NCBI GenBank assembly: GCA_964649005.1
Contig: CAZYMD010000108.1
Span: 1 to 17,522, forward strand
DNA from: CAZGMJ01 sp964649005
Lineage (GTDB): Bacteria; Planctomycetota; Phycisphaerae; Sedimentisphaerales; Anaerobacaceae
DNA length: 17,522 nt
Direction: 5' to 3'
The notes beneath the pieces were generated by a model. It was given only the letters and a program-made list of their open reading frames with translations. It ran no database searches and was not told where the DNA came from. A program made the translations under genes and the position numbers. The first letter of the stretch is position 1; every line of letters begins with the position of its first letter. Shown here in pieces: positions 1 to 7,650 of this stretch.

Positions 1-1
1 C

Positions 2-300
2 ATTATGGTCTATATCGACTATAACGGTGAGAGCCGGTCGTTCCATATTTTCTACTGCCCAACACGCTGTTCAAAACCAACGAGTCAGGCCCAGCGGAAT
101 CGACGACATCACGTGCATGGTCTAAAGCAAACGAGTTCGTCTTTCGCACTGCCCTTCGCAACACAGTTGCGCTGCCATCCTCTTCAGTAAAACCAAATCA
201 GACAGGATACATCGCCACATTTAAAGGAAAAAACGGCCAACCTGACATCAAGGTAATCGTCAGCCCCGACTTCAAAGCTGTAAAATTATTAACAGAATAA
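2..300 (+). pseudogene. C-terminal remnant of an unrecognised protein, frameshifted near base 30
   Basis: I do not recognise this protein. Reading starts in frame 2 at the left edge (IMVYIDYNGE) and continues convincingly only after a switch to frame 1 near base 31, where an open stretch of 90 codons runs to TAA at 298-300 (EPVVPYFLLPNTL at its start, SPDFKAVKLLTE at its end). The two parts join smoothly as YNGEPVVPYF if one AG of the GAGAG at 29-33 is removed. That suggests a two-base insertion, either a real disabling mutation or a sequencing or assembly error. The rest of the gene lies outside the window. No domain, membrane segment or catalytic motif is visible in the roughly 100 residues present. 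The composition is protein-like (mixed polar and hydrophobic residues, no low complexity), so I treat it as a genuine gene end rather than chance. Function unknown. Confidence 0.45.
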
Positions 301-308
301 GCCGATTA

Positions 309-352
309 AACTAAATTCTGTATAACATCCCTTTTGGGACTATTATTTAGTT
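309..352 (+). other. Two-part stem-loop after the remnant gene
   Basis: AACTAAAT (309-316) pairs with ATTTAGTT (345-352) over 8 bp. Inside its loop, TCCC-TTTT-GGGA (328-339) forms a second small hairpin. No T-tract follows, so it is a weak terminator candidate at best; it could simply be structure in an AT-rich spacer. Confidence 0.25.
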
Positions 353-401
353 AGAAAAAGAATATGGAATGCCAAATACGAGTTTGTATTGAGGCTTCAT
401 G

Positions 402-421
402 AATCGAACGATTGCTTTTTT
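402..421 (+). terminator. Weak intrinsic terminator candidate
   Basis: A short AT-rich dyad, AATC-GAAC-GATT (402-413), is followed by GC and then six T (416-421). The stem is only 4-5 bp, so this is marginal, but it has the right order of parts and separates the remnant gene from the next one. The rest of 301-519 is AT-rich and holds no gene that I can support. Confidence 0.3.
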
Positions 422-519
422 ACTATGCAGACACTTTATTCTAATAGCGAAAAGGTTGAGTTGTAGTAATATTTTAACAAAATGTATACAATTGAAGTAG
501 AACTTAATAGGATAAAAGT

Positions 520-1380
520 ATGATTCAGAAGAAATACTTAACCATGCGTATATGGAAATGGCTTGTCATAGTATTAGTATTGTTGGTGCTCTGCATTTCG
601 ATTAAATTGATTTTTTGGAAAAATATCACTAAGGATCCTAGTATTGATGTTAGACAACGCGTTCAATTCCAAAGTATAGAAGCTGGCTTAAGAGCCTTCC
701 GTAGAGAATTTGGTGAGTATCCTTCCTCTTCAGCTACCGATCCAGGTGGACAACCTTACTGTGGTGCAATGAAATTATGTGAAGCCATCGTTGGTAGAGA
801 CTTGATGGGTTTTCATAAAGATTCTGTATTCCGAGCGGATGGAATGGACGCATCCGGAACTGTCCAGTTATATGGGGATCTCACGGATATAAAACACTTA
901 TCTCAGACAAGACGTGGCCCCATGGTATCGCCTGCCACAGTTTCTCCCACAAAGCTGTCGGACGTTTACGGGATCGAAAACACAGGGCCGTACCCTAATG
1001 ATGCTGTCGTTTGTTGTGATATCTACAAATCCGTATCTCAGACAGCACACAATGATGGAATGCCAGTTTTGTATTTTATTGCTAATGGCATTGTAAATAC
1101 ACGTGATCCAAATGGTCTTGATAAGATATATAATCCTGAGGACAATCGCACTTTAATTGAACTTGGTGTACCTGATAATCCAAAGGAGATACATCCACTC
1201 TATTCAGATCAAACACCTTTTATCAACCAGCTCAAGATACGTCTTAAATCCAAATATCCGGGAGGTCGTTACCACGTAGCATATATCTTATTATCTGCTG
1301 GCCCTGATGGATTGTATGGTACAGAAGACGATGATATGTTTGTCAAGACGTTAAAGCAGAAACGGCCAGGGTATGAATAG
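520..1380 (+). CDS. Membrane-anchored type II secretion pseudopilin-like (GspG-like) protein
   Basis: The product has 286 residues. Residues 11-33 form a single hydrophobic membrane segment preceded by lysines and arginines, so most of the protein should lie outside the cytoplasm. Soon after comes a short helix-like stretch and FRREFGEYPSS, typical of major pseudopilins. Near the C-terminus is SAGPDGLYGTEDDD (259-272), the Gly/Asp-rich calcium-binding type of loop seen in GspG. YCGAMKLCEAIVG (about 85-97) resembles a form I remember from planctomycete paralogues. The canonical prepilin site (Gly before Phe-Thr-Leu-Ile-Glu) is absent, so it may not be processed by the prepilin peptidase and may be a fixed membrane protein rather than a pilus subunit. 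The start at 520 has a weak TAGGAT upstream; Met-9 at 544 is an alternative. Codons are visibly richer in A/T at third positions than in guaA. No secretion genes flank it. The fold assignment is fairly secure; the role is inferred. Confidence 0.7.
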   Translation: MIQKKYLTMRIWKWLVIVLVLLVLCISIKLIFWKNITKDPSIDVRQRVQFQSIEAGLRAFRREFGEYPSSSATDPGGQPYCGAMKLCEAIVGRDLMGFHKDSVFRADGMDASGTVQLYGDLTDIKHLSQTRRGPMVSPATVSPTKLSDVYGIENTGPYPNDAVVCCDIYKSVSQTAHNDGMPVLYFIANGIVNTRDPNGLDKIYNPEDNRTLIELGVPDNPKEIHPLYSDQTPFINQLKIRLKSKYPGGRYHVAYILLSAGPDGLYGTEDDDMFVKTLKQKRPGYE

Positions 1381-1554
1381 TTTGGTTCAAGATATTTCCA
1401 AACAACTTCCCCATTATCACTATACATCTCTTAAACTTAACTTTTCAGAGGAGACCTAACAATTACTGGAAATCCTCACCAAAGTCGTAGAGAAGCTTTG
1501 ACGTGAAGAATTCACTGATAATCCCTAGTAAAAACACCCCCCTCCACTACACCC
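1381..1554. other. Intergenic stretch with a possible decayed short reading frame
   Basis: No intact gene is seen here. AGAGGAGA (1447-1454) looks like a ribosome binding site, and just after it a frame reads LLEILTKVVEKL, then stop, then REEFTDNP and stop, without an ATG at usable distance. This could be a decayed gene start or chance. It is recorded only to account for the space between the pseudopilin-like gene and the guaA promoter region. Confidence 0.2.
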
Positions 1555-1583
1555 TTGATTTATCCGCTCCAATCGTGTAATGT
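1555..1583 (+). promoter_or_regulatory. Candidate sigma-70-type promoter for guaA
   Basis: TTGATT (1555-1560) and TAATGT (1578-1583) are separated by 17 bases, about 75 bases before the guaA start. The -35 matches the bacterial consensus at 4 of 6 positions and the -10 at 3 of 6, so this is only a plausible site. No guanine or purine riboswitch was recognised in the leader. Confidence 0.3.
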
Positions 1584-1656
1584 TCCAGCTTCGAATTCAT
1601 AACCTTTTGCCCGAATAGTCAAAAACTAATATGAAAAACAAGGCCAAGGAACTTTC

Positions 1657-3198
1657 ATGAAACGCCAGACTATCGCTATCTTGGATTTTGGCAGCCAATA
1701 CGGGCAGTTAATCGCCCGCCGGGTCCGCGAGCAGAGCGTCTATTCGCAGATATTCCCAGCAAACGTCAAACCACAGGAGCTTGAGGAAATAGGCGTCAAA
1801 GGTCTGATCCTCTCAGGCGGCCCCGCCAGCGTATACGATGAAAAAGCCCCCAAATGCGACCCAGGCATTTTCGACCTCGACGTGCCAATCCTCGGGATAT
1901 GTTACGGCATGCAGCTTGGCTGCCAGATGCTCGGCGCAAAGATCATCCCGGCCGACAAACGCGAGTACGGCCGCACCACACTCAACATACAGGACAAAAC
2001 CGACCTGCTCGCCAACCTGCCCGACTCCATGACTGCATGGGCAAGCCACGGCGACCAGGTAGGCCAAATGAGCAAAGACTTCGTCGACCTCGCCACAACC
2101 GATACCTGCCCCTTCGCCGCAGTCAGGCACAAAAAAAAGAAATTCTTTGGCGTCCAGTTCCACCCCGAAGTCTCGCACACACCCAAAGGAGTCCAGATCA
2201 TCCAAAACTTCGTCTATGACATTTGCGGCTGCTCAGGCGACTGGAAAATGAGCGACTTCGTCAGCGAAACCGTCGAAGCTATCCGCAAACAGGTAGGTGA
2301 CGCCCAGGTCATCTGCGGCCTCAGCGGAGGAGTCGATTCCTCGGTCGTGGCCGCATTGATCCACAAAGCAATAGGCGACCAGCTAACCTGCATCTTCGTC
2401 GATAATGGCCTGCTGCGAAAGAACGAACGCGAAAGCGTAATATCAACCTTCAAAAACCACTTCCAGATGGACCTGCGAGTAGTCGACTGGTCCACACAAT
2501 TCCTATCAGGCCTGGCAGGCATTACCGACCCTCAGGAAAAACGCAAGATAATCGGCGCCGAATTCATCGAGGCCTTCAAATCCGAGGCTTCGAAAATTCC
2601 CAACGCCAAATTCCTCGCCCAGGGCACGCTCTACCCCGACGTCATCGAGTCAGGCTCCAAAGATGGCAACCCCGCAGCCAATATTAAGCTGCACCACAAC
2701 GTAGGAGGCCTTCCCGCCCAACTTGGCTTCGAGCTGATCGAGCCCCTTCGCGATTTGTTCAAGGATGAGGTCAGGCTCGTCGGCGAATACCTTGGCCTGT
2801 CCGAAAACATGGTCTGGCGTCACCCCTTCCCAGGCCCTGGCCTGGCGGTCAGAATCGTAGGCGATGTCACCGTCCAAAGGCTCGAAACCCTTCGCGCCGC
2901 CGATGAAATCCTGATCGACGAAATCAAATCCGCTGGTCTCTATCGCAAAATATCTCAGGCCCTGGCCGTACTGCTACCCATCTCCACAGTAGGTGTAATG
3001 GGGGATGAACGAAGCTACGAAAGCGTAGTCGCAATCCGAGCCGTCGAGACAGTCGATTTCATGACCGCCGATTTCTCGAAGATTCCTTACGAAGTGCTGG
3101 GTCTAGTCGCCAACAGAATCATCAACGAAGTCCGAGGCGTCAACCGAGTCGTCTACGACATCTCAAGCAAACCCCCCGCCACAATCGAATGGGAATAA
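1657..3198 (+). CDS. guaA: GMP synthase (glutamine-hydrolysing)
   Basis: GuaA makes GMP from XMP, ATP and glutamine in the cytoplasm, the last step of guanine nucleotide synthesis. At 513 residues it is full length. The N-terminal class I amidotransferase domain (about 1-190) carries the nucleophile in GICYGMQ (Cys82) and the other triad members in FHPEVSHT (His169, Glu171). The ATP-pyrophosphatase domain follows with its P-loop SGGVDSS (223-229). The C-terminal dimerisation domain ends in the family-typical PPATIEWE. The ATG at 1657 has AAGGA six bases upstream. A nine-codon ORF (1631-1660) overlaps this start as ATGA. guaA is transcribed toward carA, with an intrinsic-terminator-like hairpin just after the stop. 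It shares glutamine as nitrogen donor with the minus-strand genes but is not in their operon. Family identity is secure. Confidence 0.98.
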   Translation: MKRQTIAILDFGSQYGQLIARRVREQSVYSQIFPANVKPQELEEIGVKGLILSGGPASVYDEKAPKCDPGIFDLDVPILGICYGMQLGCQMLGAKIIPADKREYGRTTLNIQDKTDLLANLPDSMTAWASHGDQVGQMSKDFVDLATTDTCPFAAVRHKKKKFFGVQFHPEVSHTPKGVQIIQNFVYDICGCSGDWKMSDFVSETVEAIRKQVGDAQVICGLSGGVDSSVVAALIHKAIGDQLTCIFVDNGLLRKNERESVISTFKNHFQMDLRVVDWSTQFLSGLAGITDPQEKRKIIGAEFIEAFKSEASKIPNAKFLAQGTLYPDVIESGSKDGNPAANIKLHHNVGGLPAQLGFELIEPLRDLFKDEVRLVGEYLGLSENMVWRHPFPGPGLAVRIVGDVTVQRLETLRAADEILIDEIKSAGLYRKISQALAVLLPISTVGVMGDERSYESVVAIRAVETVDFMTADFSKIPYEVLGLVANRIINEVRGVNRVVYDISSKPPATIEWE

Positions 3199-3212
3199 TA
3201 CAGACTCTGTTA

Positions 3213-3240
3213 AATTCTCACGATGGAGAATTGTTTCTTG
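3213..3240 (+). terminator. Intrinsic terminator candidate after guaA
   Basis: AATTCTC (3213-3219) and GAGAATT (3226-3232) form a 7-bp stem with a six-base loop, followed by the T-rich GTTTCTTG. It starts 15 bases after the guaA stop. The stem is AT-rich and the T-tract is interrupted, so strength is uncertain. The minus-strand side lacks a T-tract, so it is less likely to stop carA transcripts. Confidence 0.45.
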
Positions 3241-3277
3241 TCACTTCGACCGTGCGAAGCGAGTGGAGAAGTCTGGC
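3239..3277. repeat. Possible dispersed intergenic repeat
   Basis: On the minus strand this reads ...AGACTTCTCCACTCGCTTC... followed by a GGTCGAAGTGACA end. That closely resembles a short intergenic repeat seen in many environmental genomes (TTCTCCACTCGCTTCGCT..GGTCGAAATGACA type). It contains CTTCG-ACCGTG-CGAAG (3244-3259). Only this copy is in the window, so the repeat status rests on memory of the family. The remaining spacer to 3403 holds no gene that I can support. Confidence 0.4.
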
Positions 3278-3403
3278 ATCGCTATGCACTATAACTGAAT
3301 CTGGGCTCGTTTGCATAGAATTTAAGGAATGTCTGACGCAAGAGGAATTTTTTTGAATTTGTACAATACCACTCGACCTCGATCCTGTTTTCGCAAGCAA
3401 CAG

Positions 3404-4369
3404 CTATTTTGACTGTGCCATCATCTTGGTAAAATCATTNNNNNNNNNNNNNNNNNNNNNNNNNNNNNNNNNNNNNNNNNNNNNNNNNNNNNNNNNNNNN
3501 NNNNNNNNNNNNNNNNNNNNNNNNNNNNNNNNNNNNNNNTTGGCCCCCAGCGCCAGCCCTAAAAGCTGGTGCCCCAGGCAAATCCCGAATATCGGAACCT
3601 TACCTAACAATTTCCTTACCGTCTCAACAGCATATTCAACCGGCGCAGGATCGCCTGGCCCATTGCTAAGGAAAACACCGTCAGGCTTATACTTCAAAAC
3701 GTCACTCGCCGAAGCCTTGGCAGAAACAACCTGCACCTCGCAGCCATGCGAGCAAAGCAATCTCAGGATGTTATGCTTCATTCCGTAATCAATCGCAACC
3801 ACCTTATACTTCTTCTCCGCCTTAACTTCCTGCCCCGCCAACACATCGAACACGCCCTTGTCCCACGAATAAGGTTTCTTGGCTGTTACATCCTTGACAA
3901 TGTCCCGCCCCACAAGCCCCGGGTACTTCTCAAGCGCCTTACGCAGCGCAGGCAAGCCAAACTCGGTTGACGAAATCACTCCCCTCATCGCCCCCTTCTC
4001 GCGAATATGCCGCACCAGAGCCCGCGTATCGATCCCCTCCAATCCGACGACTTTATTCTTTTTCAGATACTCGCTCAGCGAATCCTTATTCCGCCAGTTG
4101 CTCGGGTATTCGCAATTCTCCTTGACGATAAACCCGGCGGCGTAGACCTTCCGCGACTCCCAATCCTCTCGGTTCGTTCCGACATTACCGATCAAAGGAT
4201 ACGTCATCGTAATAATCTGTTCGCTGTAAGATGGATCGGTAATTATCTCCTGATAGCCGCTCATACTCGTATTGAATACGACCTCGCCGCACCTAATCCC
4301 CAGCGCTCCGAACGAGCCGCCCCGAAACACCGTGCCATCTTCCAATAAGAGAATCGCCTTCACTGCCAC
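3404..4369 (-). CDS. carA: Carbamoyl-phosphate synthase small (glutaminase) subunit, interrupted by an assembly gap
   Basis: CarA hydrolyses glutamine and passes ammonia through a tunnel to CarB for carbamoyl phosphate, the precursor of arginine and pyrimidines. The N-terminal domain is intact. The amidotransferase domain carries SNGPGDP (235-241) and GICLGHQ with the nucleophile Cys264. After GLALGA the sequence enters 100 N and resumes only for the last 11 residues (NDFTKMMAQSK). The family normally has about 90-100 residues there, including the catalytic His and Glu, so the gap is larger than drawn. The reading frame across it is accidental and the true protein is longer than 321 residues. 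The start is GTG at 4369 with AGGAAGG just upstream. A second GTG at 4363 would give a more typical N-terminus (MKAILLLEDG). The gene follows carB by 8 bases, and its ribosome binding site overlaps the carB stop, suggesting coupling. Confidence 0.95.
   Translation of the reverse strand: MAVKAILLLEDGTVFRGGSFGALGIRCGEVVFNTSMSGYQEIITDPSYSEQIITMTYPLIGNVGTNREDWESRKVYAAGFIVKENCEYPSNWRNKDSLSEYLKKNKVVGLEGIDTRALVRHIREKGAMRGVISSTEFGLPALRKALEKYPGLVGRDIVKDVTAKKPYSWDKGVFDVLAGQEVKAEKKYKVVAIDYGMKHNILRLLCSHGCEVQVVSAKASASDVLKYKPDGVFLSNGPGDPAPVEYAVETVRKLLGKVPIFGICLGHQLLGLALGAXXXXXXXXXXXXXXXXXXXXXXXXXXXXXXXXXXNDFTKMMAQSK
3440..3539. other. Assembly gap (100 N)
   Basis: This is a run of exactly 100 N inside carA, the usual placeholder for a scaffold gap of unknown size. 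Comparison with normal CarA length suggests that roughly 290 bases are missing rather than 100. Confidence 0.97.
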
Positions 4370-4377
4370 TGTCCTTC

Positions 4378-7300
4378 CTATCGATAGTAGAACTGTATCG
4401 GCTTGACATCGATCTTCTGCTTCTTCATCGCTCCAATCGCCTCTGCCACAGCCCTGGCCCCCCGTATCGTTGTCACATACGGAATCTGCTTGTCCAGTGC
4501 ATTTCTTCTAATTGCGAAAGAGTCGATAATCGACTGCTTGCCAATCGTCGTATTTATAATCAGACCGAACTTGCCGTTGATTACATGGTCGACAATGTTT
4601 GGCCTGCCCTCGGTCATCTTCAATGCAAATTCCGAAGGTATGTTATTCTGAATAAACGAAATGCACGTTCCCTTAGTCGCAGTGATCTTGAATCCAAGCT
4701 CGTGCAGCTTGCGAGCAACCTCGACCGCTCTCGGCTTGTCAATATCTTTAACACTGAACAAAACATTACCGCTCGTCGGAAGGCTGTTGCCCGCCGCCAT
4801 CTGCGACTTGGCGAATGCCATACCGAAATCATCCGAAATCCCCATAACCTCGCCGGTCGAGAGCATTTCAGGTCCGAGCAAAGTATCTATCCCAGGGAAC
4901 TTCAGAAACGGGAACACCGCCTCCTTAACCGCATAGTGCTTGCGATGAACCTCTTCGGTAAAGCCAAGCTCTTCAAGGCTTAATCCCGTCATAACCTTGG
5001 CGGCAAGCTTGGCCAGCGGAACCCCGATAGCCTTGCTCACAAACGGGATCGTCCTCGACGCCCGCGGATTCACTTCAAGAATATAAATCTGCTCATCCTT
5101 AACCGCGAACTGAATATTAATCAGTCCCTTGACCTTCAGTTCCAGAGCCAGCATCTTGGTCTGCCTCTTGATCTCATCCAGCACCTTGGGTTTGATAGAC
5201 ACAGGAGGTAGCGAGCACGCACTGTCACCCGAATGAACCCCGGCCTCCTCGATGTGCTCCATGACCCCACCGATCACAACCCGCTTGCCATCGCTGATTG
5301 CGTCTACGTCTAACTCAGTCGCATCATCAAGGAACTTATCGATCAGAATAGGATGCTCGCCGGAAGCCTCGATGGCATTGGCTACACATGCCTTAAGCGC
5401 CGCCTCATCATATACGATCTCCATCGCCCTGCCGCCTAATACGAACGATGGCCGAATCAATACTGGATAGCCGAGCTTGTTTGCGATTTTCAGGGTCTCT
5501 TCGTAAGACATCGCCGTACCGCTGTAAGGCTGGCATAGCTTGAGCTTCTTTACAAGCTTGTTGAACCGCTTGCGATCCTCCGCCTGATCGATGCTGTCGG
5601 GCGATGTCCCGATGATCTTAACTCCAGCCTGCTCCAAGGGAACAGCCAGCTTTAAGGGAGTCTGCCCACCGAACTGCACGATCACCCCATCGGGCCGCTC
5701 CTTTTCCACGATAGCCATCACATCCTCGAACGTCAGCGGCTCGAAATATAACCGGTCCGACGTGTCATAGTCCGTGCTGACCGTCTCAGGATTGCAGTTG
5801 ACCATGATCGACTCAACGCCGATCTCCCGCAATGCGAAAGCCGCGTGGCAGCAACAATAGTCGAACTCGATCCCCTGCCCGATTCGATTGGGCCCACCGC
5901 CGAGAATGATAACTTTCCGCCTGCTCGTCGGATTGGCCTCACATTCCTGTTCGTATGTCGAGTACAAATAAGGCGTCTCTGCCTCGAACTCCGCCCCGCA
6001 CGTATCGACAGTCTTATAGACAGGATTAACTCCTAACTCCTGCCTGCGTTTGCGAACCATCAATTCGTCCGCGCCCATTAGCGATCCCAGGTGCTTATCA
6101 CTAAAACCATACTCCTTGGCCTGTCGCATCAACCCGGCGCCTATTTTGCTGCAATCCTTCGATGCAAGTTTCGCATCGAGCTTGACGATATCGTGTATGT
6201 TATCAAGGAACCACGGGTCGATCTTCGTCAGCTCGAAAAGCTGCTCAGTGGTAAACTTCCTTCGATACGCCTCAGCGACATACCATATCTTATCCCAGCA
6301 ATTCGTCCTTAGCTTGTCCTTCAGTTGCCCGAAGGACAGATTCGCATTGATATGGCTTCCGCTAAGGGAATAGCGATCGATCTCAAGCGAACGTATCGCT
6401 TTTTGCAGCGATTCTTTGAAAGTCCTGCCGATAGCCATCGCCTCACCGACCGACTTCATTTGGATTGTCAGTTCGGGACTGGTCTTCGGGAATTTTTCAA
6501 AAGTAAACCTTGGCCACTTGGTCACGCAATAATCGATAGTAGGCTCGAAACAAGCAGGCGTCTTCTTCGTAATATCGTTCGGAATTTCATCCAGCGTATA
6601 CCCAACCGCCAACAGCGATGCAATCTTTGCGATGGGAAAACCCGTCGCCTTCGAAGCAAGCGCCGAACTGCGTGACACACGCGGATTCATCTCGATCACG
6701 TAAAGCTTGCCGTTGCCAGGATGAACAGCAAACTGGATATTCGAGCCGCCCGTCTCCACGCCGATAGCCCGAATAATCTGCAACGCCGCATCGCGCATCA
6801 CCTGGTATTCCTTGTCGGTCAGCGTCTGGGCTGGTGCGACGGTTATACTGTCGCCCGTATGAATTCCCATCGGATCGAGGTTCTCGATGGAGCAGACAAT
6901 CACGACGTTGTCCTTCCGATCGCGCATCACCTCAAGCTCATATTCCTTCCACCCGACGACGGACTCCTCCACGAGCACCTGGCTCTTGGGACTTAAGCTT
7001 AGCCCCCAGTGAATATATTTCTCATACTCCTCGGAATTGTAAGCAACGTTGCCGCCCATACCGCCAAGCGTATAGGATGGGCGAATGATAGCCGGATAGC
7101 CCACTAACTTAACGATCTCCTGGGCCTCGCGCCAGTTGTGTGCATACCCGCTCCTGGGAACATCCAGCCCGCACTGCTCCATTGTCTTCTTGAACCGATC
7201 CCGCTCCTCAGCCCTCTTAATGCTTTGCAGATTCGCTCCGAGCAGCTTAACGCCATACTTCTTCAGAACTCCTTTCTCCGCCACAGCGACAGCCGTATTG

Positions 7301-7587
7301 AGCCCCGTCTGTCCACCCAACGTAGGCAGCATGCTGTCAGGCCGTTCCTTGCGAATGATCTGCTCGACAACCTCAGGCGTAATCGGCTCGATATACGTCC
7401 GGTCCGCCAGTTCAGGATCCGTCATGATGGTCGCAGGATTGCTGTTGACCAGCACCACCTTGTAACCTTCATCCTTAAGAACCTTGCACGCCTGAGCGCC
7501 CGAATAGTCGAACTCACAGCCCTGCCCGATGACGATCGGGCCTGAGCCGATGATGAGTATCTTATGTATGTCTTTTCGTTTCGGCAT
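4378..7587 (-). CDS. carB: Carbamoyl-phosphate synthase large subunit
   Basis: CarB builds carbamoyl phosphate from bicarbonate, two ATP and the ammonia released by CarA. At 1069 residues it is full length (about 1073 in E. coli). Two homologous ATP-grasp halves are visible. The first has GGQTGLN (91-97) and EMNPRVSRSSALASKATG (299-316). The second begins at GGGPNRIGQG (563-572). An oligomerisation region lies between them. The C-terminal allosteric (MGS-like) domain, from about residue 935, contains ATKGT and NTTIGKQS, where UMP or ornithine bind in characterised enzymes. The ATG at 7587 has AAGGA seven bases upstream. gltD lies 63 bases upstream with a possible 14-codon leader peptide between them. 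carA follows 8 bases downstream, so the order is carB-carA, opposite to the usual carAB. No frameshift or missing motif was seen. Confidence 0.98.
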   Translation of the reverse strand: MPKRKDIHKILIIGSGPIVIGQGCEFDYSGAQACKVLKDEGYKVVLVNSNPATIMTDPELADRTYIEPITPEVVEQIIRKERPDSMLPTLGGQTGLNTAVAVAEKGVLKKYGVKLLGANLQSIKRAEERDRFKKTMEQCGLDVPRSGYAHNWREAQEIVKLVGYPAIIRPSYTLGGMGGNVAYNSEEYEKYIHWGLSLSPKSQVLVEESVVGWKEYELEVMRDRKDNVVIVCSIENLDPMGIHTGDSITVAPAQTLTDKEYQVMRDAALQIIRAIGVETGGSNIQFAVHPGNGKLYVIEMNPRVSRSSALASKATGFPIAKIASLLAVGYTLDEIPNDITKKTPACFEPTIDYCVTKWPRFTFEKFPKTSPELTIQMKSVGEAMAIGRTFKESLQKAIRSLEIDRYSLSGSHINANLSFGQLKDKLRTNCWDKIWYVAEAYRRKFTTEQLFELTKIDPWFLDNIHDIVKLDAKLASKDCSKIGAGLMRQAKEYGFSDKHLGSLMGADELMVRKRRQELGVNPVYKTVDTCGAEFEAETPYLYSTYEQECEANPTSRRKVIILGGGPNRIGQGIEFDYCCCHAAFALREIGVESIMVNCNPETVSTDYDTSDRLYFEPLTFEDVMAIVEKERPDGVIVQFGGQTPLKLAVPLEQAGVKIIGTSPDSIDQAEDRKRFNKLVKKLKLCQPYSGTAMSYEETLKIANKLGYPVLIRPSFVLGGRAMEIVYDEAALKACVANAIEASGEHPILIDKFLDDATELDVDAISDGKRVVIGGVMEHIEEAGVHSGDSACSLPPVSIKPKVLDEIKRQTKMLALELKVKGLINIQFAVKDEQIYILEVNPRASRTIPFVSKAIGVPLAKLAAKVMTGLSLEELGFTEEVHRKHYAVKEAVFPFLKFPGIDTLLGPEMLSTGEVMGISDDFGMAFAKSQMAAGNSLPTSGNVLFSVKDIDKPRAVEVARKLHELGFKITATKGTCISFIQNNIPSEFALKMTEGRPNIVDHVINGKFGLIINTTIGKQSIIDSFAIRRNALDKQIPYVTTIRGARAVAEAIGAMKKQKIDVKPIQFYYR

Positions 7588-7602
7588 TACCTCTTCCTTG
7601 CT

Positions 7603-7647
7603 TCAATCCCTTCCATTCGTGTGTCCTCCGGCCCGTGACCTCGACAT
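7603..7647 (-). CDS. Possible 14-residue leader peptide between gltD and carB
   Basis: ATG at 7647 opens MSRSRAGGHTNGRD and ends at TGA (7605-7603). A full AGGAGG (7660-7655) sits seven bases upstream, inside the last codons of gltD. The stop is 15 bases before the carB ATG, close to the carB ribosome binding site. Three of 14 codons are arginine (AGG, CGG, AGG), which is notable before a carbamoyl-phosphate synthase gene because arginine is an end product. It could also be chance: the AGGAGG also encodes the Gly-Gly tail of GltD, and the ORF is very short. No competing hairpins were identified. Confidence 0.25.
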   Translation of the reverse strand: MSRSRAGGHTNGRD

Positions 7648-7650
7648 CGG

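Noticed and set aside
1447..1530. AGAGGAGA followed by LLEILTKVVEKL and REEFTDNP
   Set aside because: No start codon at usable distance and an internal stop; perhaps a decayed gene, but too short to claim.
1813..2205. Minus-strand frame of 130 codons inside guaA
   Set aside because: It lies opposite the conserved GuaA amidotransferase domain and is explained by guaA codon bias.
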